DNA of 64,000 nucleotides from Cloacibacillus porcorum (GCF_001701045.1 NZ_CP016757.1:2568219-2632218), one strand, 5' to 3'. Numbered from the stretch's first letter, positions 8,169-17,112 are shown. The notes: generated by a model not told the origin, from the sequence alone. Numbers and translations: made by a program.

Positions 8169-9335
8169 TTACGCGATTGCCGTATCAAGCAGATATTCGC
8201 CTCTTGCGTAACGGTTCCAATGGAACTTCTCAATCGGCAGCTCTGTCTTTCCAAAGAGGATCTGCTCGGCGACCATCTCACCTGCAACCGGACCGAACAT
8301 GAAACCGCGCGAACCGGAGACGTTCATCCAGAAGCCCTTCATTTCATCGGCTTCACCTATGACCGGCTGCATATCCGGCGTGATATCGTACATACCCGAC
8401 CACTGCCTTACGACCCTGATTCCCTTTGTGCGAGGAAGCACATGATTCATAATCCCCGTCATGTGCTCAAGAAAATCCCAGCTGTCACCCATTTCGTAGT
8501 CATTGAACGGTGCCGCCTCTTTACGGTAACGGTGTGGTCCGCAGCCGGCGATGATGGAGCCGTGCGGTCGCTGCTGCATGTAAAAATCTGGGTCGTAACT
8601 CATAAGGAACGTTGGGCAGACATTAAAATCTACCGGCTCGGTCGCAAAAATTTCGTGGCGTTCGCCGTGGACAGGGATACTGAGTCCAGCCATCGCCGCA
8701 ACCTTACCAGACCAGGCGCCGGCTGCATTGATCACAATATCCGTATCGATATAACCTTTATTCGTACAGACTCCCTTAACCGCACCGGCGGTCATTTTAA
8801 AACCCGTGACCTCGGTAAACTTTTCAATAACGACACCCTCACGCTTTGCAGCCTCCTGATGCGCGAAGTTAGTAAGCATCGGATCGGCGTGTCCATCGCG
8901 CTTATACCAGTAGAAGCCCTTTACATCTTCGACGTTGATACCTGGACAAAGCTCGCGTGCGTCGTCATGTGTGAGCATCCGAGAGGGAACACCGAGAGAA
9001 TTCTGAAGTGCGATACATTTTTTAAAGTTCTCAAGCTGCGCGTCGGAATAGGCCATAAAGAGATACCCGTTCTGGTAGAGACCGATATCCATACCCAGCT
9101 CTTCCTCCAGATGCTCATATTTATCAATACAGGCCTTGCCTAGTATTATGTTCAGCTCTCCGCCCCAGGTAGCCCTGAAAGCCGCCGCACATCTTCCGGT
9201 AGCGCCGGAGGCGACGGTATTCTTTTCCAACAGGACAACATCCTTCATTCCCAATTTTTTAAGGTAATAGGCGGTCGCCATTCCCATCATTCCACCACCG
9301 ATCACTACGGCATCGGCTGTTCTCTTCCAGGTCAT
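8169..9335 (-). CDS. FAD-dependent amine/amino-acid dehydrogenase (DadA / sarcosine-oxidase-beta-like)
   Basis: 388 residues beginning with a GxGxxG flavin motif (AVVIGGGMMGMATAYYL), then ATGRCAAAFRATWGG and a C-terminal GSRGFMFGPVAGEMVAE typical of the DAO fold. This would be the catalytic flavin subunit that oxidises an amine or amino acid to the imine. Its ATG overlaps the preceding stop as ATGA, and four redox-subunit genes lie directly upstream, as in the hetero-oligomeric D-hydroxyproline or proline dehydrogenases and HcnABC-type complexes. The substrate is not decidable from sequence; D-amino acids, N-methyl amino acids, opines or hydroxyproline epimers are possible. It is the last gene of the five-gene operon. 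Confidence 0.85.
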   Translation of the reverse strand: MTWKRTADAVVIGGGMMGMATAYYLKKLGMKDVVLLEKNTVASGATGRCAAAFRATWGGELNIILGKACIDKYEHLEEELGMDIGLYQNGYLFMAYSDAQLENFKKCIALQNSLGVPSRMLTHDDARELCPGINVEDVKGFYWYKRDGHADPMLTNFAHQEAAKREGVVIEKFTEVTGFKMTAGAVKGVCTNKGYIDTDIVINAAGAWSGKVAAMAGLSIPVHGERHEIFATEPVDFNVCPTFLMSYDPDFYMQQRPHGSIIAGCGPHRYRKEAAPFNDYEMGDSWDFLEHMTGIMNHVLPRTKGIRVVRQWSGMYDITPDMQPVIGEADEMKGFWMNVSGSRGFMFGPVAGEMVAEQILFGKTELPIEKFHWNRYARGEYLLDTAIA

Positions 9336-9661
9336 TCAAAGTCCCCTCCTTTAATCTGAGCGGTTAGAGAGCTTTTTATCGGTTTTACTGGGGGACGTAT
9401 CGTTCCTGCCGGAATATCAGAGACGGGGACCCCTGTCATCCTGGAAATCTCCCGCAGTATGATATCCCGGCATCCACGGCCCTGACACGGGCCCATTCCC
9501 ACGCGGAGAAGGCGCTTAAGCTCGTCAAATGTATCATAGCCGCGCGGTATCCATTCGCGTAGCTCTTTAAGGGTTATCTCCTCGCAGCGGCAAATTACGA
9601 TATCCTCCTCCATCTTTGCAAAATCAACCTTTGAGTGATCGTGACCACAGCAGCAAGACAT
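9332..9661 (-). CDS. BFD-like [2Fe-2S] protein, dehydrogenase subunit
   Basis: 109 residues with CRCEEIT in the middle and GMGPCQGRGCRD later: the CxC...CxxxxC pattern of bacterioferritin-associated-ferredoxin-like domains that often occur as a separate subunit or as the C terminus of HcnB/OoxA-type flavoproteins. A Cys/His-rich start (SCCCGHDHS) is unusual and may bind metal. The start follows the previous stop directly (TAG then ATG) and the stop overlaps the next ATG. It probably relays electrons between the two flavoproteins. Confidence 0.8.
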   Translation of the reverse strand: MSCCCGHDHSKVDFAKMEEDIVICRCEEITLKELREWIPRGYDTFDELKRLLRVGMGPCQGRGCRDIILREISRMTGVPVSDIPAGTIRPPVKPIKSSLTAQIKGGDFE

Positions 9662-10165
9662 CTACTTCACCACCCTGACCGCACGCACCTGATCGACATA
9701 CTTTTTATCGACCGAGACATGCAAAACTTTTGTTGAATCCTTTAATGGTTCCACTACGCTTTCGACAATTCCCTCGGCAACTATTTCACCGGTCCGGTTA
9801 AGACATGAGACTTTGTCACCCTTTTCAGGTACCGGCAGCATCTCGTGCGGCATCTTTATAAGAGCCTTTTCAGACGCAAAAGTAAGATCTATCACAAAAC
9901 AGGCCAGTCCAGGGCATTTCGCGACACACAGGCCACAGCCTGTACATTTGCTATAGTCTATATCCGGATTGTCATTAATATCGGCAAATGGCTTAACCGC
10001 CCCCGTGGGGCAGCTGGTGCCGCATGGATTACAAGGGATACGCTGAGGGCACTCTATAATGACCAGCCCGCCCTTTTTATTCTCCCATAATTCCTTCGGA
10101 GGAAGTACGGCCCCCTTGCACTCGCAGGTGAGGACACCGCTGTTAAAGAGTTTTTCATTCTCCAT
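9662..10165 (-). CDS. 4Fe-4S ferredoxin-type subunit
   Basis: 167 residues. PQRIPCNPCGTSCPTGAV and CTGCGLCVAKCPGLAC give an eight-cysteine two-cluster ferredoxin arrangement. A C-terminal beta-rich part (about residues 100-167) resembles no domain I can name. It is coupled to the upstream flavoprotein by a TAATG overlap. It likely carries electrons from the amine dehydrogenase towards ferredoxin, NAD or a membrane acceptor. Such a four-Fe subunit is less common in the aerobic versions of this complex, which fits a strict anaerobe. Confidence 0.8.
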   Translation of the reverse strand: MENEKLFNSGVLTCECKGAVLPPKELWENKKGGLVIIECPQRIPCNPCGTSCPTGAVKPFADINDNPDIDYSKCTGCGLCVAKCPGLACFVIDLTFASEKALIKMPHEMLPVPEKGDKVSCLNRTGEIVAEGIVESVVEPLKDSTKVLHVSVDKKYVDQVRAVRVVK

Positions 10166-11253
10166 TACTTATCACCCCAGTCTGCAACTTGAGCCAGCGC
10201 AAGGCCGCTGCGAATCTTCTCACCGGCTTCGCCTCTGCGCAAAGAATTGAGACGCTCCTGATACTCGCCAAACCGGTTCTGATCAACCTTAAAACCAAGG
10301 GCTTCCGCCGCCGCCAGTCCCGAAATACGTCCCTCGACCATTGCCGCGCTGGCCTCTTCAATACCCGCCGCGTCTCCCGCAATCCAAATGTCAGGGTGGC
10401 TGGTACGAAGTTTCGGGTCACGCAGGGGAACATGCCCGCATAGCTGGGGAATAAATCTCATCTCGCAGCCGGCCTGCCACAGCATTTCGTTCGTCGGCGT
10501 AAGCCCCACCGCGAGGCAGATCACGTCACATTCAACGTGCGAGAGTTCACCAGTGTCGATATCCTGTATCACAGCGCCATCAACTATCTCCGTACCAAGG
10601 GCCGCCTTGATCGTGTGCCGCAGAAGTATCGGAACCCCTAAGCGGCGGATCTTAGCCGCATGCACCCAATAACCGCCTATCTTCGGCATCGCCTCCAGCA
10701 CGGCGGCGATCTCAACCCCTGCCTGCATAAGCTGATAACTGACGATAAGACCGATATTGCCAGCGCCTATCATCAGGACGCGCCTGCCTGGAACGACGCC
10801 GTAAACGTTCATCAGCGTCTGCACCGCGCCCGCACCGTAAACGCCAGGGATATCGTTGTTCGGGAATGGTATGATGCGCTCCTGAGCTCCGGTCGCCATG
10901 ATCATCTTCTTCGGCTTGATTTTGAAGTATTCCTCTTCGCCCCTCATGACCGTTACGATGCCATCGTTTTTGTAATAACCTACTGCGGCGGTATTTGTGT
11001 ATGTTTCGACCTTGTCGCCGCACTCCTGTATCTCATTTAAAATAATGTCCGCTATCTTATAACCGCGTGTTCCCGCATGTTCGTCCTTGCTGCCGAAAAA
11101 CTTATGCGTCTGCTTAACAAGCTGTCCGCCAAGGTGAAGATCACTCTCCAGCACTGTGACCTTAGCTCCATAAGAGGCCGCCTCCGCCGCCGCGCTGAGC
11201 CCGGCGGCGCCGCCGCCCACAACAAGAAGATCCGTGGTTTTGATTTCAGCCAT
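10165..11253 (-). CDS. NAD(P)/FAD-dependent oxidoreductase subunit (HcnB/SoxA-like alpha)
   Basis: About 362 residues with an FAD motif LLVVGGGAAGLSAAAEAA and a second nucleotide motif VLMIGAGNIGLIVSYQL, plus IWIAGDAAG near the end. This is the two-dinucleotide-fold subunit of sarcosine-oxidase/D-hydroxyproline-dehydrogenase-type complexes. ATG 11253 is chosen: it lies two bases after the previous stop and follows GGAGGAGG. The longer frame to 11337 overlaps the upstream gene and has no ribosome site. It probably hands electrons from the catalytic subunit to NAD(P). Confidence 0.85.
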   Translation of the reverse strand: MAEIKTTDLLVVGGGAAGLSAAAEAASYGAKVTVLESDLHLGGQLVKQTHKFFGSKDEHAGTRGYKIADIILNEIQECGDKVETYTNTAAVGYYKNDGIVTVMRGEEEYFKIKPKKMIMATGAQERIIPFPNNDIPGVYGAGAVQTLMNVYGVVPGRRVLMIGAGNIGLIVSYQLMQAGVEIAAVLEAMPKIGGYWVHAAKIRRLGVPILLRHTIKAALGTEIVDGAVIQDIDTGELSHVECDVICLAVGLTPTNEMLWQAGCEMRFIPQLCGHVPLRDPKLRTSHPDIWIAGDAAGIEEASAAMVEGRISGLAAAEALGFKVDQNRFGEYQERLNSLRRGEAGEKIRSGLALAQVADWGDK

Positions 11254-11255
11254 CG

Positions 11256-11579
11256 CTAGGCCTCCTCCTTCATTGGGATCGCGCCCTTGCCCTTCTGGGT
11301 TTCGACCTTCATCCCCTCCCTGAGAGGAGTGACACATGTCCTGACATTAGGAACACCGTCAACTACCATAAAACAGGAGCTGCACTTACCGATCGCACAA
11401 AAGAAACCACGGGGCCTCTCCATCTCCGGCGTCACCCTGTAGATGTAGACCTCGTTCGCATGCAGGGCCATCGCAATCGGCTCACCATCAAATCCTTCCA
11501 ATTCTTTGCCGTCAAAGCTGAATTTGACTTTCTTCCCGTGTTGGTACGTCAATACGGGATGTTGGCTTATTAGCTGCAC
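11256..11579 (-). CDS. (2Fe-2S)-binding subunit
   Basis: 107 residues: VTFxxxG-type start (VKFSFDGKELEGFDGEP) and CAIGKCSSCFMVVDGVPNVRTC, a plant-type [2Fe-2S] pattern like the small HcnA/SoxD-type subunits. It is the first gene of the five-gene dehydrogenase operon, behind a good promoter about 107 bases upstream, and faces away from an RpiR regulator that may control it. Confidence 0.8.
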   Translation of the reverse strand: MQLISQHPVLTYQHGKKVKFSFDGKELEGFDGEPIAMALHANEVYIYRVTPEMERPRGFFCAIGKCSSCFMVVDGVPNVRTCVTPLREGMKVETQKGKGAIPMKEEA

Positions 11580-11692
11580 TTACCCTCACTCTCCTTGTTT
11601 TGGGGCTTGCGTTAAATAAAAATACATACAGCACAATTTCATAAAACTTATTACATATTCTTATTATTATTTTCTAAACTCGATAACAAAAG

Positions 11693-11719
11693 ATTATATG
11701 ATATATTGGAGAATGTCAA
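11693..11719 (-). promoter_or_regulatory. Promoter of the amine-dehydrogenase operon
   Basis: On the minus strand TTGACA (11714-11719) and TATAAT (11693-11698) are 15 bases apart, slightly short but with a perfect -35. It lies in the divergent gap shared with the RpiR gene. Confidence 0.6.
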
Positions 11720-11811
11720 CCGTCTATATTAAAAAAAGAAAAATATTCTCCAGTTAATATTGAATTTTTCAGTATATATCTGCATAGTTACACCTATTAA
11801 TTTTTATATAT

Positions 11812-11841
11812 TTGACATAATTGTGTTTTACTATTTAAATA
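11812..11841 (+). promoter_or_regulatory. Promoter of the first RpiR gene
   Basis: TTGACA (11812-11817) and TAAATA (11836-11841) are 18 bases apart. The gene's AAGGAGG ribosome site follows about 20 bases later. Confidence 0.5.
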
Positions 11842-11874
11842 TAAGTGCCCTTTGGTAAGGAGGTTTTCTCATAA

Positions 11875-12777
11875 ATGGCCAATAGAAAATCCGAAACACT
11901 GCTGCAGAGAATTGCGGATGTTAATGACCACTTATCTCCCAAGCAGTCAAAGATAGCGCAATATGTGGTTAAAAATTATCAAAAACTCGCCTACTGCACA
12001 TTGTCGGAATTAGCACAGGCCAGCAAAATAAGCGATACGACAATATTACGATTAGTATCAGCGCTGGGATATGGAGGTTTTCCAGATTTCATGTTCGCGC
12101 TCAGAAAGGAAATCGAAAAAAATACCGACACAAATCGCATCATGGGGAAATTCGAGCTAAAACAGGAAAAGTACAAATTTCCCGAAGATACATGCCAAGC
12201 TATATTCGACCTTGAAATGCAGGTACTAAAAGAAACCCTTGCCAAGGCAGACAAAGAAAAACATTCAACTGCCGTGGATCTGCTGCTGCAGGCTCCATCC
12301 GTGACAATAGTCGGTTTTGGGGCAAATACCTACTGCTCACAGGCTCTCGCATATGGACTTCAAGTTATGCGTCCAAATGTAAAAATCATCGAGCAAATAA
12401 GCGCGACAGAAGGAAATACCATACAAGATGTACCGGAAGCCTCCGCCTGCGTAGCATTCTCAACACCGCGCTATCCCAAAGACACGCAGTTTATCCTTGA
12501 AAAGATACGGCAGCAGCGACAGACAAAGATCATTGGGCTCTCCGATTCCATACTATCCCCTATAGCACCGCTCTGCGATATATTCTTTGAGATCCCCATA
12601 AAGTATGTGACCTTCAGCGATCCCAACGCCGCATTCATGGCAATGATACACTCTCTTTTATTTGGTCTATACTTGAGAGATCCCAAAAACATAAAAAAGA
12701 GAATTAAAGATTACGACAGTTACACAAAAGAGCGTGAGTATTATCTCAATGATTCACTAAACCTCGTAGAATTTTAA
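11875..12777 (+). CDS. MurR/RpiR family transcription regulator (paralogue 1)
   Basis: 300 residues: an N-terminal HTH_6 domain (LSPKQSKIAQYVVKNYQKLA, then ISDTTILRLVSALGYGGFPDF) and a C-terminal SIS domain (VTIVGFGANTYCSQALAYGL). RpiR proteins usually sense phosphosugars through SIS, but in this island all neighbours handle amino compounds, so the ligand may be different. It is divergent from the dehydrogenase operon and closely resembles the protein at 14645-15541 over its whole length. The pair brackets a sodium:solute symporter, which suggests that one or both control uptake and oxidation of the same substrate. Confidence 0.85.
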   Translation: MANRKSETLLQRIADVNDHLSPKQSKIAQYVVKNYQKLAYCTLSELAQASKISDTTILRLVSALGYGGFPDFMFALRKEIEKNTDTNRIMGKFELKQEKYKFPEDTCQAIFDLEMQVLKETLAKADKEKHSTAVDLLLQAPSVTIVGFGANTYCSQALAYGLQVMRPNVKIIEQISATEGNTIQDVPEASACVAFSTPRYPKDTQFILEKIRQQRQTKIIGLSDSILSPIAPLCDIFFEIPIKYVTFSDPNAAFMAMIHSLLFGLYLRDPKNIKKRIKDYDSYTKEREYYLNDSLNLVEF

Positions 12778-12779
12778 AA

Positions 12780-12841
12780 ATAGCTGTGCCGTACTCCATT
12801 AACAAGAACCGACACAGCTATCTCTCAGTAATATTTATCGA
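12780..12841. terminator. Bidirectional terminator between RpiR and symporter
   Basis: ATAGCTGTG (12780-12788) pairs with CACAGCTAT (12833-12841). The genes on both sides converge here. T tracts are short. Confidence 0.5.
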
Positions 12842-12843
12842 TA

Positions 12844-14352
12844 TCAATTCTCCCCGACAATATCCGTATCCCCTGAAACATCTTCCGTCACATTATCGCG
12901 GCCATACGTGAGCTTCGTAACAAAATATGCGGCAAACAACGCCGGAAAAACTCCCATAAGCCGCGCGTCAAGAATTGCGTTCATTGGCGATATCTGCCAC
13001 AACACAGTTCCAAAGAAACCGAAGACCATCGTCCAAAGGGCCGCAGTCCCCGTATATTTATCCCAAAGCAGCGTCATACAGGTAACCACCGCAAACGGGT
13101 TGCCCATACTTGCCCATGCAAAAGAAACGATCGAATATACCATGCTGTCCGGAAGCAAAAAGGCGAGAGCGAGAGCCGCCAGCCCAACAACAACGGTCAC
13201 GCAGCGGGAGATGAGCAGCTCTTTTTTTGCACCCAGTTTTTTATCTTTCATTATTATCGGTTTCAGTATATTCTCCGAGAATTCAGAAGAAGTAACTATG
13301 AGCATTGAATCTGCAGTCGAAAGCATCGCCGCGACGGCTCCGGTAACACAGATAGCCGCGAGTGCAGGGGGAAATATCTTTAAAACAACCAGTGGCATGA
13401 TCATTTCCGCATCTTTAATATTACTGGGTCCGAATATAGCTATTCCCACAAGCCCTATAAGGATCGCCCCGCTATAACCCAGCACAGTCCAGACACAGGC
13501 GATATTTCGCCCCATCCTCCACGCGGCGTCATCCTTCATCGCCATAAAACGAACCGTAAGGTGAGGACATCCTCCCAAATAGGCAATTATCCAGGCAAAA
13601 TTGCTCGCGATCATAAACCCCGCAAATATCCCCTTCGCACCGGCCGTCCAGTCCATAAACGTAGGACCTGCCAGCTTAAGAGCCTCTGTAATCGAAGTGG
13701 CGTACACACCCGGAGTCACCGATATATAGTAAAGCCCGTAAAGCGGCGCCACTATAAGCGTGAATATCATCAGCACACTCTGCACGCAGTCCGTATAGAC
13801 AACGCTTTGAAACCCGCCCCATACAGTGTAAGGTATAATTACCACCATCGTGAGAATTATGCCTATTGTGACCGGAAGGCCGAAGAGCGTATGGAGTGTT
13901 TTGCCTCCGCCGATGACCTGAGCCTCAACATAAAAGGCAAAAAGGAAGATGACAACAAAACTTCCAAACAGTCTGATCGCTGTAACCGCCTTACTTTTTG
14001 CATGACGTTTAACGATCCAGTCAACATACGTCTGAGCGTCATATTTTGCAGCCTCTTTCCTCATCCTGTTGGCGAGGGCCGTCCAGGCAAATATATTTCC
14101 CAGAGCTAAACCTATCGCCACCCATATCGAAACAAGGCCGCTGCCATAAGCAAATCCAGGAAAACCCACAAGACACCAAGCTGATTCCGCTGTGGCTCTC
14201 TCTGAAAGAGCACAGGCCCATCCCGGAACCGCCCGTCCGCCCATATTAAGGTCTGTAGTATTTTTCACCTTCATCCCCTGATACAGGCCAAACCCCATAA
14301 GTCCTCCCATGTAAACAAGAAGAATTACCAGATTCAACGTTGTATTTTCCAT
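12844..14352 (-). CDS. Sodium:solute symporter (SSS family)
   Basis: 502 residues with about 13 hydrophobic segments. TAESAWCLVGFPGFAYGSG and the later VGLAALALAF and TADSMLIVTSSEFSENI segments are typical of the PutP/PanF-like SSS family. It likely imports an amino acid or carboxylate with Na+. ATG 14352 is chosen because GGGGAG stands nine bases before it; the longer frame lacks a site. It is flanked by two RpiR paralogues and lies near the amine-dehydrogenase operon, so its substrate may be the compound that this complex oxidises (inference). It has its own strong promoter. Confidence 0.85.
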   Translation of the reverse strand: MENTTLNLVILLVYMGGLMGFGLYQGMKVKNTTDLNMGGRAVPGWACALSERATAESAWCLVGFPGFAYGSGLVSIWVAIGLALGNIFAWTALANRMRKEAAKYDAQTYVDWIVKRHAKSKAVTAIRLFGSFVVIFLFAFYVEAQVIGGGKTLHTLFGLPVTIGIILTMVVIIPYTVWGGFQSVVYTDCVQSVLMIFTLIVAPLYGLYYISVTPGVYATSITEALKLAGPTFMDWTAGAKGIFAGFMIASNFAWIIAYLGGCPHLTVRFMAMKDDAAWRMGRNIACVWTVLGYSGAILIGLVGIAIFGPSNIKDAEMIMPLVVLKIFPPALAAICVTGAVAAMLSTADSMLIVTSSEFSENILKPIIMKDKKLGAKKELLISRCVTVVVGLAALALAFLLPDSMVYSIVSFAWASMGNPFAVVTCMTLLWDKYTGTAALWTMVFGFFGTVLWQISPMNAILDARLMGVFPALFAAYFVTKLTYGRDNVTEDVSGDTDIVGEN

Positions 14353-14447
14353 AGCAAACTCTCCCCTACTTAATTTTTGTAATTTTATTGACAATAATTA
14401 AACTAAGGTCGTGTCCTATAGGAACATCTTAAACACCGGTTTATAGA

Positions 14448-14476
14448 ATAATAACTATAAAAAGAATTTTTGTCAA
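14448..14476 (-). promoter_or_regulatory. Symporter promoter with nearby palindrome
   Basis: On the minus strand TTGACA (14471-14476) and TATTAT (14448-14453) are 17 bases apart. A palindrome TCCTATAGGA (14414-14423) just downstream of the likely transcription start could be an RpiR operator. Confidence 0.6.
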
Positions 14477-14581
14477 TTATAAATAATAAAAAAAGAAAAT
14501 TATCCTTCTTAAAAATTTCCCGATTTTATGTATATATCCACAGAATAAAAGAAAAAATTACGCGTTAACACCAGTTTTTCC

Positions 14582-14609
14582 TTGACAAAGAACCCATAAA
14601 AGATATTAA
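14582..14609 (+). promoter_or_regulatory. Promoter of the second RpiR gene
   Basis: TTGACA (14582-14587) and TATTAA (14604-14609) are 16 bases apart; an AT-rich stretch with a further TATAAT follows. Confidence 0.5.
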
Positions 14610-14644
14610 ATTATAATATATGGGAAAATCGGAGAGATTTATAC

Positions 14645-15541
14645 ATGGCTAAAGAGACAAATACTTCTATGCTACAAAGAGTCGCGGCAAAAAGTGGAAA
14701 TCTATCGCCTAAGCAATTAAAACTGGCGCAATATATAGAAAAAAATTACATGTCATTGGCATATATAACGATGACAGAGCTTGCTTCTCTGGCCGATGTC
14801 AGCGAGACAACGGTTGTACGCTTTGTTTCCCAGCTCGGATATAACGGTTTTCCTCTATTCATGGCGGCGCTTAGAAAAGAGATCGACCAGGCGGCAAAGC
14901 CCAAAAGCATGGACAAGTTTGACCTTGAGCATAAAAAGTACGTCTTTCCAGACGATACCTGTCAGGCCATTTTTACTTTGGAAATGCAGGTCATGCGCGA
15001 TACTCTGGCTAAAATCGATACAAAGAAACATCAAAAGGCCGTGGATATGATATACGACGCCCCCGCCGTCATAATCCTGGGATGCGGCGCCAACAGGTGC
15101 TGCACGCAGGCACTTGGCTTCGCCCTGCAGGTCATACATCCCAGGGTCCAGCTGATAGAAAAATTAGGGCTTTCAGAGGCGGCAACGGTAAACAGTATGC
15201 CGGAGGGCACTGTATGTATTGTATTTACCACACCGCGTTATCCACGCGAAACACAGGAAATGGTCGATATTATAAAGAAAAAAGGCTTCAAAATAATCGG
15301 CATCTCAAACTCAATTCTGGCCCCAATAGTACCGGATTGCGATATTTTCTTTCAGATTCCGGTAAAATACGTTACGTTTATAGACACCAACGCAGCATTT
15401 ATGGCTCTGATCCACTCACTGACTTTTGGATTACATCTTAAAGACAAGAGAAAGATCAAACAGAGAATCGAGGATTATAATAAGTTCACGAGAGAATATA
15501 ATTATTACGTGGAAGATTCGTTGGAATTGGTAGATTTTTAA
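14645..15541 (+). CDS. MurR/RpiR family transcription regulator (paralogue 2)
   Basis: 298 residues, colinear with the protein at 11875-12777: the same HTH region (LSPKQLKLAQYIEKNY, VSETTVVRFVSQLGYNGFP), the same linker, and an SIS domain (VIILGCGANRCCTQALGFAL). The shared blocks QVMRDTLAK/QVLKETLAK and IPVKYVTFIDTNAAFM/IPIKYVTFSDPNAAFM show recent duplication. It is divergent from the symporter. A strong terminator follows. Confidence 0.85.
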   Translation: MAKETNTSMLQRVAAKSGNLSPKQLKLAQYIEKNYMSLAYITMTELASLADVSETTVVRFVSQLGYNGFPLFMAALRKEIDQAAKPKSMDKFDLEHKKYVFPDDTCQAIFTLEMQVMRDTLAKIDTKKHQKAVDMIYDAPAVIILGCGANRCCTQALGFALQVIHPRVQLIEKLGLSEAATVNSMPEGTVCIVFTTPRYPRETQEMVDIIKKKGFKIIGISNSILAPIVPDCDIFFQIPVKYVTFIDTNAAFMALIHSLTFGLHLKDKRKIKQRIEDYNKFTREYNYYVEDSLELVDF

Positions 15542-15566
15542 GCATAACGATAAGAATTTTAAAATC

Positions 15567-15606
15567 ATATGGGAACCCGTCACAATATTGAGGTGGGTTC
15601 CCATAT
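15567..15606 (+). terminator. Rho-independent terminator of RpiR paralogue 2
   Basis: A perfect 12-bp stem, ATATGGGAACCC/GGGTTCCCATAT, followed by TGTATTTATA. Confidence 0.75.
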
Positions 15607-15661
15607 TGTATTTATAGATGTTTATCTATACATGGAAGCTTTCAGTTTTCGAACTATTAGA

Positions 15662-16150
15662 TTACGTTTTCTTTTCTCCAGAGATAAGAGAAAGCACCTC
15701 TCTTTCTCTGACTGAAAGATCGTTGAGCTGCACGGAATCTGGAATCGGAACGTCAAGCTTTCGTATATAATCCTTGACAATCAAAGTACTGACCACCGGA
15801 CTCAGGTATATAAGATCCGAGAGGACCGTTCTGGCGGCGTCGATAACCCCTTGGGATTCAGAATCTTTTAAAATATATCCGTCTGCTTCGGCTTTAGAAG
15901 TCTCAATGATCAGGCGCCGGTGAAGATGCATCGTTAAAATAAGCACCTTAGTGTCTGCCAGCTCCTTTTTATGATCTTAGTCACTTCGATGCCATTCATA
16001 GATGACAAGATTTGCAGCATTCTGATAACATCCAGCGCACTCTCTGCATTATACGCGTGCTCTACTATCTCAAAATCTTCTACCAAAGTTAGAATGCCTC
16101 CATCCCCTCAAGAAAAAGCTTATGATCGTCAACTATAACTATCTTTTTTC
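15662..16150 (-). pseudogene. Degraded NarL/FixJ-type response regulator
   Basis: Read on the minus strand, KIVIVDDHKLFLEGMEA (acidic pocket of a receiver domain) is followed by a frameshift. A second frame then gives LTLVEDFEIVEHAYNAESAL, MNGIEVTKIIKKE, KVLILTMH and ADGYILKDS, ending in LSVREREVLSLISGEKKT and a stop. The strand that should hold the phosphoacceptor aspartate (between MLQ and SSMNG) is deleted, and the LuxR-type HTH stops after its first helix. No start codon is seen for the first frame (a TGA precedes it). Three independent lesions make it a dead gene. Confidence 0.8.
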
Positions 16151-16409
16151 AAAACGTATCACCCTTTTCAAACAGACAACATCGGTTTATATTTATTAAA
16201 ATATCTTACATGAAGTATAAAATAATTAAACTTGGCTAAAAATAAAGAAATATTTCCTTGTATTAACACAAAAAGGCGTCAAAGTATTTATCTCTGCCGC
16301 CTTTTTCATATATTTACAGATATTATTTATCATCTGCTTGCGCGGGATCGGCCCCTCACAAGCTCTCTTATCGCTCTTGCCCGTTATTATCTGCTTTATT
16401 CTTTTGTAA

Positions 16410-16589
16410 TTAGAATATCCTGCTGGGAACAAGCGGATTCGACACAATTTCCGCATTGCCCAACAGATATGCCAAAAGAACAAATGACAGAATAAATATC
16501 AGTGAGCCCAATACCAGTTTCTCACTAAATATGGTAGTCCTCTCCTTGCACACTATTTTTTTATTAATTATTGCCTCTTTTTCGCTCAC
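16410..16589 (-). CDS. Small single-span membrane protein, unknown
   Basis: 59 codons from GTG 16589 with a clear GGAGGTG ribosome site six bases upstream. The protein has a charged N terminus (SEKEAIINKK), one hydrophobic span (LVLGSLIFILSFVLLAYLLG, about residues 25-44), and a short tail. I do not recognise a family. It sits among decayed genes, a broken response regulator and a symporter fragment, so it may be a remnant or an accessory peptide of the lost transporter. The frame and ribosome site are intact. Confidence 0.45.
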   Translation of the reverse strand: MSEKEAIINKKIVCKERTTIFSEKLVLGSLIFILSFVLLAYLLGNAEIVSNPLVPSRIF

Positions 16590-16799
16590 GGCGAAACACC
16601 TCCAATATTGTTATTTTATACATGTGAATTTATGAACAAATTCACCATATACATAGTATAGCGCATTTTCAAAGCAGTGACCGTAGAAAAAATATTTTTA
16701 ACTATATATTAAAATAAATTATATTTTTCTAATATAATGTTCCATTAGCGACAAACCAAGTTCATTATCATGTATTTTACTTCGCACAACAGGGGGGGG

Positions 16800-17112
16800 G
16801 CAGACTACGTACTTAATATGGTAGCCAATGCGCCAGTAGGCACCGGTACAATCCCTGCTGCAGTAGTCATCGTCTTATTCTAGACCACAGGCAGACTGAC
16901 ATCCGTCACCTACACCGATGTAGTCAGTGCACTTTATCTCCACTCCATGTTGGTCGCCGTACCGTTTCTGTTGATGAAAAGCGTCGGCTTAGGAGAGCTG
17001 GTAAGCAACACTCACAAAGAACTGATGTCCTTCAGCGACGGGTCAAGTTCTATCGATGTCCTAGGCTACATGATAGCCATCCCAGGTGTAAATAAAAAGA
17101 TGGTTTATCGGA
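16800..17112 (+). pseudogene. Fragment of a sodium:solute symporter
   Basis: In one frame, NAPVGTGTIPAAVVIVLF, a stop (16881-16883), then TTGRLTSVTYTDVVSALYLH and MLVAVPFLLMKSVGLGELVS. The phrase VTYTDVV...VAVPFLL is the middle of SSS-family symporters. Both ends are missing, and a run of nine G at 16792-16800 marks the left edge. The frame stays open past 17112, but there it is antisense to the nucleoside hydrolase and has no similarity. Confidence 0.7.

Noticed and set aside
8160-9143. 327-codon plus-strand ORF
   Set aside because: Antisense to the DAO-type dehydrogenase, whose motifs and operon overlaps are convincing.
16226-16483. 85-codon minus-strand ORF
   Set aside because: No ribosome site, odd composition, and it overlaps the better 59-codon frame, which has GGAGGTG.
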